A stretch of DNA of 64,000 nt. It comes from Sipunculus nudus. Its lineage: Eukaryota; Annelida; Sipuncula; Golfingiida; Sipunculidae. Positions 35,111 to 49,099 of the stretch are shown here, one piece after another; position 1 is the first letter of the stretch, and every line of letters begins with the position of its first letter. The position numbers and the translations under genes are program-made. The notes under the pieces are model-generated. The model was given only the letters and a program-made list of their open reading frames with translations. It searched no databases and was not told the DNA's origin. The DNA lies in the NCBI GenBank assembly GCA_026874595.1, contig CM049315.1, forward strand, positions 15,690,164 through 15,754,163. The letters run 5' to 3'.

Positions 35111-38100
35111 GAGGAACAAGGATCCGCCATCAGACAAGATTCAAAGATATCATAAAAAAAACCCTTCTCCATGGCTCCACGTGTCAGAAAGGATTGTGTT
35201 ATTTAAGAATAATAACACTTACGTAAAATAAAGTTCCTTTAGGTGACTCCTGGTTTTCGCTTTTTGTAAACATAAATGATAGTAAGACCTTTAACCTTGA
35301 GATGAGAGAGAGAGTGCACAGAAAGAAAATCCTAATTTTCTAATATCATGCATGGACCATTAGCAAAAATTCAAGAGTAAGGAAACTTGCATGAAATGCA
35401 AGAACAATCGATTATTATCGTCGAAAATATATGATCTATAAGTGTACCCCTTCTGTATAGAGCGATTCTGTCAATTTTTTCTGCCTATAGGTATAGTTAA
35501 AGCAAATATATTAAATTGTATGGTATTGGTTATTCCAAGCGCAGTAACTTATATATATATACCTTCGATATATCCGTTGTCCCCTGAGACTAGTGCATAT
35601 GTATATATTCCTTTATCCTTTTGGACGCAGTTAAGAATGAACAGAAACAAAAGCATAAGCCTTACATTAAAAAGAATGTTTTTAATGAAAAAGTGATTAT
35701 ATTAAATGATGTCCATACAGTTAATTTTTTTCAGGCAAGGTAATATTGTGCCAACGAATCTGTTCAGGTGTGAATACCATGATCCTTAGATGTCATTAAT
35801 TTCTATCCAGTTTCTAAAATAATGTTACTCCCGCACTTTGCTACACAATTTCAATGTGTTTTAATGATATCAGCGTGAATCAAATTGTAAAATTCTTCCT
35901 ATTTAGTACGAGCTCGATTGATTATACTGGCATATATATTGACAATATTGACATTGACACATCGGTACACACCGGACAGCATCGACGTATGTATGTTATT
36001 TTATAAGAGGAACTAAATGCTGGCACGTTATAGTTTTCATATCCACACGGTAGGCTGCATTTTAACAAAGAAAAGAATGTATCATGCACATAAACCAGGC
36101 ACGTGCAGATTTAATCAAATATTAGAAAACAAGACATGTTTGACACGGTGATCTCATGAACTGCATGTATAAAATAAAGTCCACTTACGATCACCACATG
36201 TAGTTACTTGACCACTTCATTAGGACCAGTTAATTCGGTCCAGGTATAGTACTTCAGACTACACATGGAAATTCGAATTATAAAATAGGCGTTTATTGGC
36301 CTCCCATTTCTCTACAAATTTTCTAACAACCCTGTTTTTTTTTCGCGCTTCCAAAGTACAGATGGAATAAATTAAAATTCTGATATTTGAGGACATATTA
36401 ATCCTGTAATACTGTTCACCATTCGTGTACGGGTTTAGGCTATAGTTAACGGTGATAAAATTTCAGTATTTTTTTATATGGTTTCGTGTCAGATTGTCGA
36501 TTACCCCATGCCAGAGAATCAGGTAAGTAACGTTTAGCAGAAACTTGGTATGAGAATTTTTTAATCAAGGTTGTGGCCTGTCGGCAATTGATTAAGAATG
36601 TTCAAGCTCCTAAGGAAAGCTCCCGTTGTACTTGAAGTTGTGAATATGCAGAAAATAAAGTATTTTTTTTATACTTATATATGTGACTCTTTTTTAATTT
36701 CTCTTCACACACACGCACACATGTATACACATGCTCATTTACTCCTGAACCCTATAGCCTGTCCCTTATCAAGAATTACTAAAAAAAAGTGCCTAATTTA
36801 AACCGTGCTCCTATTCTAATATTTTAAAAAACATGGATTTTTCAAAATGACACCCTTTATCATTGGTTTGGCCACCCTATAAGGAAGTCATACGGCAAAA
36901 ATGACAACCTTGGATGTCATTTGAGATACCGTTCCAGGAGATCCCTAAGACCTTTTGTTTTCAGTGCATAATTAAGGAATGTGCAGTAATTTCAGAACAG
37001 TGCATACATCTAACATTTCTGCAAAGACACCTGTGCATTAAAGGGGCCCAATCACCGTTAAACATGTTGAATTAACACGAAAAATGACTTCTTCCCTTTA
37101 AAAAAAATCTGTACCTGCCAAAATATTACCTTAAAACCGTTTGCTTACTCCTGCAAACGAGTGTTAAAAACAGTAGGCCGGGTGCGATCACAGATGTCAA
37201 CATAAACACAGCGCGTGGGGCAGTGTGCATCGCGGAGCCACAACACGTGTCAATCAGGAGATGCTCTGACTCACTTGGTCCCAATACTTTAATACGTGTT
37301 CCCGCTGGCTGAAGCACCACACATTGCGGCTAACAATCGGACCTCCGGTCACGCGGCCTTGTTATGGTAAACAGAAACACGTGAACTTTGTTTACAAACA
37401 CGCAGAGCCATAAGAAGGTGTTAAACAGCCGTATGTGAAGTACTGAGACTGTGTGCTGGGATGGTTTTGCTGAGAAACTTTTCTATAAAGCATAACTCAA
37501 CTAAAAGTGTGATAGAATAGGCATAATATTGCTCCTTAGCATGTCTCTTTAACTTAACAAACTGTTTAATCTTAATTTAACAAAATGATGGATAATGTTT
37601 TATACTGTGGGCTCGTTGATATTTAAATCTATGTGCACCGAGAGGGATTAATGCTAGGAAAATGTTTTTCAGAAAGGAGGATTTGGCCAACGCGTCGGTT
37701 TCTGGCTGATGTATCCGCATTGCTACATACTCTCCCGTCATCGTGCTGTCTGCCCGTCGTTTGCTGCTACTGTTAATTTGCCATGTTCAGGAACAGAAGT
37801 TGTCATGTGTTCATGAGAACCGTGACACCATCGACATTGTGTAGCAGCTGATGTCATACGCAGAGGCTATAGGGCCTTGTACCTGTAGATTACGTTATAG
37901 GATTATACATGTAAAATAGTTAGCTGAGGGTAAGTCCTGCATGCTGTGATGGTCAGTTAACATGCCGGATTTTTGTATTGCAGCAGAGAGCTGTTTGTGT
38001 GTATGAGACCGTTTTGTTGACCTTATAATATATATATATGCCGTTTGTATAGAGATTCTACTGTTCGCTTGTGGTGTTGTAAATCGGACTGGATTTAACG

Positions 38101-38739
38101 TTTGTGAACTCTGAAAAAAACTGCCGGTGATAGTAATTTGTGGGCCATTACAGCCATTATAAATATACCTTTCCATGAGGCTGATCTGAATTGCGGGGAA
38201 TATATCCGCTCTGCTCGAGTCTCATGAGTCAATAAGGCGGACCTCCCCTTAAAGGTGATTTAAAACAAGTGACCCATGGGTCATGACGCTCAGCTGCCAA
38301 GCATGACCTGTGACATCATGGACTGAGATTCACAACTTCCAGTCAAATTTTGAAGAACCAATTTGTTGAAAATTTTCTATGACAACAGACAACACCTATG
38401 TCTGGTTAAAACACAGTGAATTGATGGTCTGAGGAAAATGCATGATTGTTAAGCTATCAGGAACTATTCCAACAGTTTGCTTGAAGCCTGTCAGTCTCAA
38501 AGGAACACCACAAAGGGCAAATATAAGATCAAAATATATAGCAAGAGCAAGGAAATACATGCAAGAATTATTGAGAAACAGGTGCTTCTGTATGAATTTT
38601 TATTCAATACAAGCCAACTGTACTGCACTTTTATAAATGATGGTAATATTTATTCAGAAATATTTGACCCAATCCTTTACAAGATTACATAAATATACAT
38701 CCAACTGCATTCACTTTAACTGTTCTTGAGATAATATGA
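35111..38739. other. Gene-free stretch 3' of ovo
   Basis: AT-rich, with no supported gene and no strong repeat. Confidence 0.6.
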
Positions 38740-40690
38740 TCAAAAGGAATTAAAAGATGGTTGCCTGGTGGCCATATTGGACTTCTGACAAGTCTGAAAT
38801 CAGACAACAAACATTCTCTAAATCGGACCAAACATTAAAGAAAAAAGACTAAAACTGCACTGAAGAAAAAATTTCTAAGGTGGCTAACTGGCAGACATAA
38901 TGGATTTCTGACAAGTATGACATTTGATATCCCACATTCTCCAATAAGTGACCAAACTTGGGGCAAATTATCCAGTAATGAATGCCCAAACTAATTCAAA
39001 AGGCTTGTCTTGGCCCTCATATCAGATTTATAGATATGCAATTGTAAAAAATGTAAGTCCAATATTTTTTATTATCACTCTGCTTTTCAATGGGGTCAGC
39101 AGGGTAGGTGAACTGCCAAACCTGAAAGAAAAGAAATGCAGAAAGCATGACTAAGAGTCTTGAAATAAAACAAAAAGCCATCCTAAATCAAGGTACACAT
39201 CCACATATTATGAGAACAAACACTTGCTTTTATATGTGGTGATATATATTAAAATATTCAGATATCTAGGAAGCTAAGTTTATTGCTAGGATTCCATAAA
39301 ATAAACTGCAAAATGTTCTCATCATCTTATAAATCAGTAGCTAAACCTTAATACTATACTCTCATAGTCTTAATGCCTGGCTGAAGCATTCTGACAACAG
39401 TGTTTTTGTTATGAAGTAACGAGGTACTTATCACTGAGCCTTATCACTTAATAGGCTGATACAAAAGGGAGTCATATGTCACCAGTGTCACTCACAATTA
39501 CAGCCACACAGGGAGATGTACAAGCTGAAGTGGGATGGTTATATATACAAGAAAAATAGAGATGGTCTATAAAATAAGTAATTGTGAACATCCCTGACCT
39601 ATGACCTTGGCCTTTTGCCCATATATCAACTGGATTCTTTCTAAATGATGGGTAACTACTAACCACTTAAATCTGGTGTAATTACTTGGCAACCAATGGG
39701 TGAATAACTTTGACCTGCAACCTTTAACCTGCTGACCAGCTGACCCCAAAATCAATAAGTTATTTATTCAAGCAAAAAGACCCATAAATATGAAGTTTGA
39801 GTCAAACTGAGTGATGCATAGATGTGGCATATGTGAAAGACTGAAGGTTTGGGTTGAACAGTTACACTTGAAATATGCTCACAAGCATTTAGAACAATTG
39901 AATATTGTGACCTTGACCTTTGACTTTTTGACCTCAACATCAATAGGCTTCTTCCCTTATTGGTAGGTAAGCCATATATGACAGATGGAAGGTACAGATT
40001 GAAAAGTTTGCCTGAAAATGACTCCACGCAAGAAGTGGGTGCTGTGAACTTGACCTTTGACCTCAAAATCAACAGGTCTTTTCCCCTGTTGGCAGAGAAG
40101 CGATATCAGTGCTGGAAGGTTTGGAATGAAAAGTCTAGCTTGAAATGTGTCCACAACCTTTTCAAAGAAATGGATCCTGTGACCCTGACCTTTGACCTTG
40201 TGACCTCAAAATTTATAGGATTCTTCTCCAACTTAGTAGGTGAGCTATATGTGAAAAATCAAAGAATTGGGATGAAAGGGTTGGCTTAAAATGCATCCAC
40301 AGGCTTTTCAAAGAAGAGGCTCCTGTGACCTTGAACTTTGATCTTTTGACCTAAAAAATTATGGTTCTTCCCCTGTTGGTAGGTGAGCTGTATGTGAAAG
40401 AGGGAAGGTTTGGGATGAAAATTTTGTCTCAAAGAGTTATTTCTGGGGGGTGCAAACACACCCTATAATTTTGAGAATATAGGTCGCAGTGACCTAATTT
40501 CAGGTTTGCAAGGAGATCTTTTTATAACCTCTAAGACTGCATAGGGTTCATGGCCCTAGCCCCTACGGTTACGATTTGTGCCCTGCTAAAAGATGGAGGG
40601 CAGCCGGACAGACGGAAGGACGACGGACAAAGACCCATCGCTATAGCCCAGCATGACTGAAAGTCAGCTGAGCTAAAAATTATAATCATA
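38740..40690 (+). repeat. Composite dispersed repeat with TGACCT-rich tandem units
   Basis: Units of about 137-145 bp carry GTGACCTTGACCTTTGACC near 39907, 40043, 40179 and 40324, each followed by a CTTCYCCTGTTGGTAGGTGAGC-like block. Two diverged units lie to the left (39596, 39708). A leading part repeats TGGCC/TGGCTAACTGGCAGA and GGAYTTCTGACAAGT blocks (38757, 38877). The right end has GACAGACGGAAGGACGACGG and CAGCTGAGCTAAA, typical of element termini. The left boundary is uncertain. Confidence 0.7.
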
Positions 40691-40919
40691 ATTTATCGAT
40701 TCTAGCAAAACATGATCTTTCATGTCCATAAAATGGACCCAATCACCCAGTGTCAATGTTCGCCGACACATATACTTCATATTGTTACCATCAAACGTTT
40801 AAAGAATACCAATACTGTTAGGCAATATTTATTTTCTGATAAGTATGCGACAAACCCCTTCTTTAACCCGGTGCTTTAATTCTCTATTAGACTGCATGTC
40901 TTAGCTTTTGTCTCGAATA

Positions 40920-41290
40920 TTTTGGCATCCTGGACATGCTACAGATCCAAAAATGGTTTGGTTAATGGTAAAACTTAGACCGTTGTAACAGTAGGTGCCG
41001 AGGCTTAAAAGATCCCATGCACTATACTATATACTTGCAAAGCTAGTAAATAATCAGAGAATACGTAAGCTAATAAAAAGCAATAAAAAAACTTAATAAT
41101 CCACCCATAATGCTAAAAACACAGCGTTCCCCATAACACAAACTGTAAAAAAAGTTATGAAATTTTACTAATAGAAAGCACTTCTCACGGGACCGATGGC
41201 GGCGTTTGGTTGCCGTTTTACCACCGACCTTGTCGAGCCACTACTACTCTCTCATATAGTCATGTTTGGAATCGGACCCGGGTCGTCAGC
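40920..41290 (-). mobile_element. Possible further SINE-like sequence
   Basis: On the minus strand it holds GACCCGGGTCCGATTCC, ACAAGGTCGGTGG and, further on, TGCATGGGATCTTTTAAG. These are spaced as in SINE heads and bodies but diverged. Low-confidence extension of the SINE cluster. Confidence 0.35.
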
Positions 41291-41300
41291 GGAAAGAACC

Positions 41301-41550
41301 AAACTTTAAATTCATTTTACATGGATTGTACAACTAAAGCTATATATAATAACTAATACGAGGCATCCTCGATGGTTTAGTGGTGATATTCGGTTAATTT
41401 CACGGGCGGAGGAAACCGGAGGACTCGAGGGAAAAAACACCGACCTTGGACAGGCCAGTGCAACCCACTCTCATGGCAACTCCGGGGAATCGAACCAGGT
41501 CCCCAGCGGTGGGAGCAGAGCGTTTTATCACTCCACTCTCCAGGCCCTAT
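41301..41550 (-). mobile_element. tRNA-derived SINE, copy B
   Basis: The minus-strand order is GGCCTGGAGAGTGGAGTGAT (A-box region), GGTTCGATTCC, CATGAGAGTGGGTTGCACTG, CCAAGGTCGGTG, CCTCCGGTTTCCTCCGCCC, TGCCTCGTATTAG and the GTACAATCCATGTAAAAT tail. It is the same family as copies A and C. Confidence 0.8.
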
Positions 41551-42539
41551 CACACATTAATCCTACACCAGACAAAATTATTACAAGTTATGATTCAGAG
41601 GGTTTCTTTAGGTTGTTTCATAACATATATATCACATTTGGGGTTTTAATTACGACACACAATGTTGCTGTACCAGGTAGCATATATATCATAATTATAA
41701 GTATTTAGAAATGATTATATTGATTCATCAGGATCATTTATATATGACTATTCATCTTGTGTATAACTAAACGACTAACACAAATATATATGTACTAATA
41801 GATCTACAGCTGGCATGAATTTTAAAGACATAAAACGTACTGTTACGCTGAAAGCGCCAACATTAAGGTTTATTTTTAACAATCCATGCTTCCTCAACAT
41901 GATATACGTTAATTTATGTCCGAGGATGCTTCAAAGATAATTACATAGCATTGCATTTTGAGTTCATTAAGAAAGGAAGTTAAGCTGCGTGAACGCTTGA
42001 CGTGTTTCTAGCACAAGGAAAGCTCGAATTTGTTTATATCCAGTGTAGGACAACACGTACCCTCTTCTGCGAGATAGCGATATTAATTACGTAAAGACAA
42101 TTAACAATATTGTAAAATATGTTTTAAATAAGCAAGGTATTATATATCATAGTTTGCAAAATAGTAAGGGACCTGGATATAAGGCCGTTTTCTTGCTGGA
42201 TTTCCCGACACAATTAATCCCTGCTGCAGTACATTTATTACTTGAGGTTGCAAATACAAATGAACGTTCTTTCCCATAACCCCTATTTTATTTTTTAACA
42301 GAAACACAACCCCTATTGTAATACTTTAATTACATTAGGGGTTTCATTTGCATTTGCTGATGTACATTCCCTACGAAGATGAAATTTGTAATTTGAAGTT
42401 ACCAAAAATCTGCTTTATTATGAAAATATACCGTAATATGATAATGTATTATCAGTAACAGTACAACAGTATTATCATGATTTGATATTTTTATAGGTGT
42501 CATTCGAGTCTATTATTACCCCTCGCAACGTCTGTCGTG

Positions 42540-42965
42540 CCTTCTTCCGTCCGTCCGGAACTGGCTTGTGGACCCATTTTAAGCCAAACCGTTTGACCAA
42601 AACTTTTCATCTTTGACATCTTATGACATCATCTTTCATCTTATGGCTCACCAACCCATGGATATAGAACCCTATCGATTTTGAGTTCACGGGGTCAAAG
42701 GTCAAGGCACGGCACCCATTTCTTGAATAAGCTTGTGACCCTATTATAAGCCAAACCGTTTGATCAAAATCTTTCATCTTGCACATTTGGCTCACCCACC
42801 AACAGATGAAGAAACATGGCGATTTTGAGGTCATGGGGTCAAAGTTCAAGGCCACGGGACCCACTACATTTATTAGCGTCAGAAACAATTACAGACGCAC
42901 ATACAAACACAAGCTTAGCCACGGTTTTGGCTTGCTTCCTGTAATCCAGCATGATCTAGGCTTAT
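42540..42965 (-). repeat. Inverse-oriented TGACCT/AGGTCA-rich repeat copy
   Basis: Two units of about 163 bp share AAGCCAAACCGTTTGAYCAAA and TTTCATCTT (42580, 42748). They contain GGTCAAAGGTCAAGGC (42693-42708) and GGTCAAAGTTCAAGGCC (42837-42853), the reverse of the motif in the 40-kb array. A CCGTCCGTCCGG start lies at about 42549. Confidence 0.7.
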
Positions 42966-43872
42966 AATAAGCCATTAACTTTCCAGACTGTCCATTGTGT
43001 ATCATTAATGCTATTTTAATAGAGTTTGATGAAAATGTGCAATATTGTGCAGGAAAGGATTTTCCGCAAACGTATATAAATTTACCTGGGAGATAAGACG
43101 ACAGATCATCACGACCTGTGACGTCATAGAACAGGAAGGTCGTTACGTTATGGCTCCGTGCCAGTCACGTACCGTGCAACCAATTAAGGTTCTTCCGGGT
43201 ATTAGCTCCAAGAAATGCCTGTATAGACCCTGCCGCAACTGATAACGTACGATTACTTCTATATTTCCAGGGTCCATACTACACAACATCTTAAACGCCA
43301 TAAAACCTTTAAACCAGTATCATCATAATTTATAATGGTAGATTAGTAATCAATTAAGTATTTACATATGTAGCTTTTATAATAAAATAACAGGCAAATT
43401 TATTTTAATTGTCATTTCTGGTTGCAATGTGACCCCCTGTTCATAATAATTTTTATTTAAAGTGTCGCAAATACTGGAAGTGTCCCTCTATTTCTGAAAC
43501 TTATCGTTTACAGGAAGAGATGGAATAGCTGAGCTTTATTTTTCTACTGATATGATGAATTGATCCTGAGCCTCTGTTTGTTGCAAGTTTTAGAAAGATT
43601 GCACTTATTTTTATATATTGGTACATGTCAGAGCCACAGATAATCATACCGATCTATCAAACTGCATAGATCGATATATCAATATACAGCGCTGTAACAA
43701 TTATTCCGATCATATAGAAGACATAACATGTTCAAACAGTAAAGGGAGAAAGTCGGGGTTTTTTTCTGATATTGACGACGATACGGTGTCAGCCTCACTC
43801 GGCATTATACTGTGCTTTTTTAGTCTTTTGTTAATTAGTGTAGCTTTTCTCCCCTAGAGAGCAAACAACACA

Positions 43873-44112
43873 AGCAGCCTGGAAAGCTGAGTGGTAAATC
43901 GCTTGGCTCTCTCCTCTGGCGACCCGGGTTCGATCCCCGGCGTGGCTATGAGCGTGGGTTGTAGTTGCCCGTCCTAGGCCGGTGGTTTTCTCCGGGTACT
44001 CCGGTTTTCTCCACCCCTGCAGACTACCGAACGCCATCACCGGAGCCATGGAAAGTGCCTCGATTAGTTATAATAACTATTTGTACCATCCATGTAAAAT
44101 AAATAAGTTTAT
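43873..44112 (+). mobile_element. tRNA-derived SINE, copy C (most complete)
   Basis: The head has A-box-like AGCTGAGTGGTAAAT and B-box GGTTCGATCC. The body has GGTTTTCTCCGGGTACTCCGG, a block often seen in the central region of molluscan SINEs. It then has GAGCCATGGAAAGTGCCTCG and the shared tail CCATGTAAAATAAATAAG. No coding capacity. It would be transcribed by RNA polymerase III and mobilised by a LINE. Confidence 0.85.
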
Positions 44113-45296
44113 AGTTATAGTCGATCGCTAGCAGATTATTCATACTACAACCGCCTGCCACCCATTATCAATAAACTTCCAGTCCTAGAAGACGTGACAC
44201 TCCTCAAGAAGTGGTCGCATTCCATTCCTGGAGATCAATTTCATTTTTAACTGCTTTCACGGGGAGCTTCTGCAAAATATATACGTCCGTGGCTCCCTCT
44301 GTAGTACGGTCCATAACCATAAACGTCCAGTGAAAGAAGTGTGTGGAAATGAAATGAAGTACGACAGGAATTGAATTCGGAATGAGGACGAAGGAGTGAA
44401 GGAAGGAGAAGGCTCGCCTTTGGTATAATGTCTTTCAAAGAGGGACCTGTCGAGCGGAGGACAGATCGAACCTATACAACCTCAAACCATCACCCTTCAC
44501 AGTAATCTCCTTTTGGCTTCGTGTAAACAGTCCGTCCGAAAATTGACAATTTCTTCCTATCATCCTGTCCAAACGTCTTAATAGATGACAAGTTTATTAT
44601 TACCAAAGAATATGAAGGATAATATAAATGAGGTGGTGCAAAATGTTTTCTAGAAACGTTGTTTTAAGTAAGTTGAGGCATATAAAATGAACGCCAAACC
44701 AATAGGAAATATAAGAATAATACATGTGGTCTTTAGATGTCTGTAAGAGAAACGGGCAATCATCAAATCATCGTATTACCAAGCGTTGGCACTGTACATA
44801 ACACTGTACATATCAGGACTGGCCTATATATCTGACACGGTTACGATGCATGCCTGGTCGTGTCCCATTAAAAACCATCGGAAAATCCAGGTGAAGTATT
44901 CAGTCTCCCTTACATGTTAAGTCACTCTACATTACGTCAAAGCGCATACGGCCTGCCGCCCATGCCTTTAGATTTTGTCATGCATTATAATGAATGTATA
45001 AGCATAAGTGTTTATGTACACGCTTGTACTTTCAGGAATCGCACAACAGACGTACCAGTACGCGTTTGATATTTTTTTTTCGCCGTAAGCTCCGTATACA
45101 AACAAATGAAGAATGAATCTATACAACACCGAATTCATATCCCACGTGTACGTATATTTCAACGCTGTTTTTTTTTTTAATGAAACATATATTGTAAATT
45201 GTATTGTAAATAAATATTGAGCGAGTAGGTGTATATATGTATATGTTAATGAGTATATGTATACGTATATATACATTATATGGAGCTCTCCCCCCT

Positions 45297-45372
<76 letters not shown>

Positions 45373-48300
45373 CGATCCTGCCAATCAGATATTACAGTCC
45401 GTCCCACAAGTGTATGGTTACCATTTGAAATTCGAAAATATTTTGAAAAATTAGCTGATCAGTTAGAGAAAGTTAATATAAAAGTAAACCTAAATTATGC
45501 TGCGCAAATTATTTTAAGAATACAATAATTAATATCAATATTTTATAAAACATCTTAATCGCACCTAATTCGGAGTTGTCCATGGATGAAGGTCAAGGTC
45601 ACTGGGCATATGCAAAAAGAACTACATGTAAAACTGCCGACTGATCATGGGCCTCTATATTCTAAAATTTGACTCTCAACATGGGACTGCTATAGGCGCC
45701 ATGTCACGTGGTTACAAGAGCCCATGCACAGAAACATAGGGTTGTAAAATGTTATTTTATATTAGTTCTTGCAATGACATGTTTCGCCTCCTTTTAAGTT
45801 TTAAAGTCCCTCATCTAATTTAGAGTCTCCTTATGTCATTTAAGTTTAGAGAGTTATCCCCAAATCGTAGGCTTAAAAATGTTGGCACTCGCTGGCGGAA
45901 CGTTTCCAGCAAATCAACAGTAACATTCCATTAACATGTATGAATTTCTTTTAAGGATGTAAGGAGTAAGGTACATAAAACGAATAAATGACGTCCTTAT
46001 GGGTTTAATGAGAAAATGATATATCTATAGATGGCTGAGAAACGTTTGTTTCAATGGAAGGCCTATGTATGATGCTTCTTTTTGAATATGTTGATCAAAG
46101 GTCTCTGTCCCAAAACCACTCTCAGTCACATAGTAATGTTGAATCATTCACTTGTACAGCGGCTACAGTTTCTTTTGGGTGATGGCCACGCAGGTATAAT
46201 CAACCTTGCCTGTTTTGTGTCATTGTCTGTATATGCAACAGTTTCAAGTATCGGGTGAACGTCTTGGGATATTGTTTCCACACGCGCTCAACGAACAGAG
46301 GGGTACATTGTAATAAGATAAACCGTGGGCCAGGTCAACAACGTGGTTCACCCCTGTGTCACTTGGTTAGTAAGTGATAACGCCACAGCATAATAGGCTA
46401 TTTCTGTGGCCCTCTAAATACCAACTCTCCTGTAATTTGGAAAGATCCCCGGGGTTTACCTACAGCAAAATCACTGGGTTTCAATGGGCATAACCTCTGA
46501 ACCGACTACTTTCAGTTATACAAGTAGTACCTGTGTGCTCAGCATGCTTACAAGTTATCAGCATTGCTTTCCGCGGGCCCCGTTTATTTACAGAGCATGT
46601 TGGTCATAGACAAAAATAGATTTGCTTCTCTTGGTCGCAAAAGCTTCTCAATAGCATCAGTATTGGTGTCATCTTCTCTCGGTATGGACGACAGGATTTT
46701 GGACACTTTCTATTTATTTAGGATGAAATGTAACTCGCAAACAGGATGCCAACCGCATACTAATGTAACGCTTAAATTATACCCAGACTAGTGGATCGTG
46801 TAACTGTATAAGAAAACGGTTCACATATCGCTCACCCACTAACAAAAGTGACTTACGAGGAAAACACGCTATATATGTACTTTACATATTGAATATCATG
46901 AGAACACAGACCCCCGCCGCCTTTTTTACGACTTGTCAAAATAACGCTTGTGCTCCAAACTAAGCTCTTACAACAAAGCAGGTATTCTCCCCTATGTACC
47001 GTGCCGAACTTCAAAAAGAAAATTTCCTTTAATCCAATTTCTCGGGTGAACACTTCTCACATGCGGGTCATTCCTAACTGAATATTGTTCCTCTTCTAAA
47101 ATAGTCCTCATCACCTCGGCTTTTTATAGGTCTATTTTATCTGGGCGGATCATGAGGAATCTTTCCACCAGATTAGCTGTCGAATTCTTCCTTTTAAAAT
47201 CCCCTTGTTATCATTGTATAAAGAACGACATATAATTAAATCTGCTTGTATAAAAAAGAACCTGTGTGACCCCTCGGATCAAGCTGGAACTCCAGGGTAT
47301 ACTTCGGTTCTTGTACATGCAGAGTTGTCTTATTTTGAAAATAAATGCGGTATTTTAAAATTGTGATGCAGTTCGGCATTGTATAAAATGTTAATAGCCG
47401 TTGGGTCCTGGTTCAAACATGATAGATCATGAATCAAATTTAATCCTGCGGGGAAAAAAATGAATCAGACCTATACGGGAAAAAAAGTTCATGCACATAC
47501 GGGCCTATATATAACATGCCTACTACATATACATGTTTGTTTTTTACAGAAAAAATATTTTCCAACGAATGAGGTACAGAACATTTTGAAATACAGGAAA
47601 TTAAAGGAATAAAATAACACGAAATATACAACGCCACACTGGCGGAGGAATGTTTCGATCTCGCAATATAAAAGCATGATGCGTGAAGATTGCTATATAT
47701 TAGCTGATATATAATTGAGCAGAATACTTTTTATTTACAATTTTTATAAAATTTTGGTTTAAACTGGTGATTTCATGAATGAATACTTATTTAAATCTGA
47801 GCACACTGGATATTCTTTCTCATGACATCAGTCCAAATTTATACATTTGTATATCCACGAGGCAAACAATTCTTGCTTATCGACTCCTTGCATAACTTTA
47901 AATAAATGTATAACATTAAAGGTATATTTTATTATATGTTGTTAATATCATAAATTTGCTTACAAAAAAATCCGTTTAAATTAATTCAGGTGGTACAGTA
48001 ACAATAATAACAGGGCTCGGTATGAATATATATGCTAGTATAAACTTAAAGGAAATTACAAAAGCCTGAGCGGTTAATATATTATAATTTTTCTGTTTCC
48101 TACGACCAAGTGTGGCAAGTACAGGCAAGCAGAAAAAATGTACAAAAATAAATTGGTAATACATTCTAAGTCATTATCATTTTAAAAGCAACGGTATCAG
48201 TCTGATTAGGAATATTTACATGGGCCCCCTATATAGATAACAAAATATATAATATGTAAGAATTTAAATAGATTATAACCCAGATATATATAGATATCAT

Positions 48301-48966
48301 GCTGTCCAGTGGGCATATCAATTACAAAATCTTTGGAAAACATGGCACAGGTAAAAATGGCACTGTAAAAATGGAACAGATGTAAATGGCACAAATACAG
48401 ATTAGGAAAAAATGCCACACTAAAATATACGTTAAAATAATTTCTTTATTTGTATTAATTACTCATCTAAAGGCTCGTCATATGAAAACATGTTTAGTTT
48501 ATAATATATTTCATATACAACATGGCTATATTTATTTGCAATGGGGTGAGCTACGTATGTGGAGCTACAAATTTGATGTTGTACAGGAGCAACCCTTTAA
48601 TATATTGAAAACTTGCTAAAAATGTTTAATATTAATTGATGACACAACAACACACAAGTGGACATTTGCTGCATGCACATGCATGCCATAGGAATAACAT
48701 ACCTAAAGATAGTTTTAAGCATTAGTTAAGAAAACAGTTTATTTCCAGCCCTGTACTTGCCACATATTTTATTAAGAGAATCAATTGTGTTTGTTGATGG
48801 TATAGGGACGACTGAACATTTTATAATGTTTAACTCTTGCGTCTAAAATAAAGTGAAGATATCACGAAAAAAGCCAGAGGTCTTGATTCAGAGTAAAAAA
48901 AAACTGCTGTGTGCCTTGATACACTTCGTAGCTGCCGACAGAAGGCACTTCAATAACTCCTTCGAA
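44113..48966. other. Gene-free stretch
   Basis: Only the CT microsatellite at 45296-45366 is recognised. Short ORFs show no domain and no splice structure that I trust. Confidence 0.6.
45296..45366 (+). repeat. (CT)n microsatellite
   Basis: CT units with scattered TT interruptions. Open frames on both strands here (RERE, SLSL) are artefacts. Confidence 0.95.
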
Positions 48967-49099
48967 AAATAATTTGAAATATCTCTCGATCTGTGGTGTA
49001 AATAACCCCCTTAGGACACACTGTGTATCATTTCCGACAGTTCAAGTCCAAAAACGTGCATGCATATCCGAGGCGTGGCCACAGAGGAGTTCCGTGACA
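48967..49099 (+). repeat. Unnamed dispersed repeat, copy 2
   Basis: Partner of 5090-5224, with an extra TGCA inserted in the ACGTGCAT block. Confidence 0.65.

Noticed and set aside
45119..45528. RERE- and SLSL-rich ORFs on both strands
   Set aside because: Translation of the CT/GA microsatellite.
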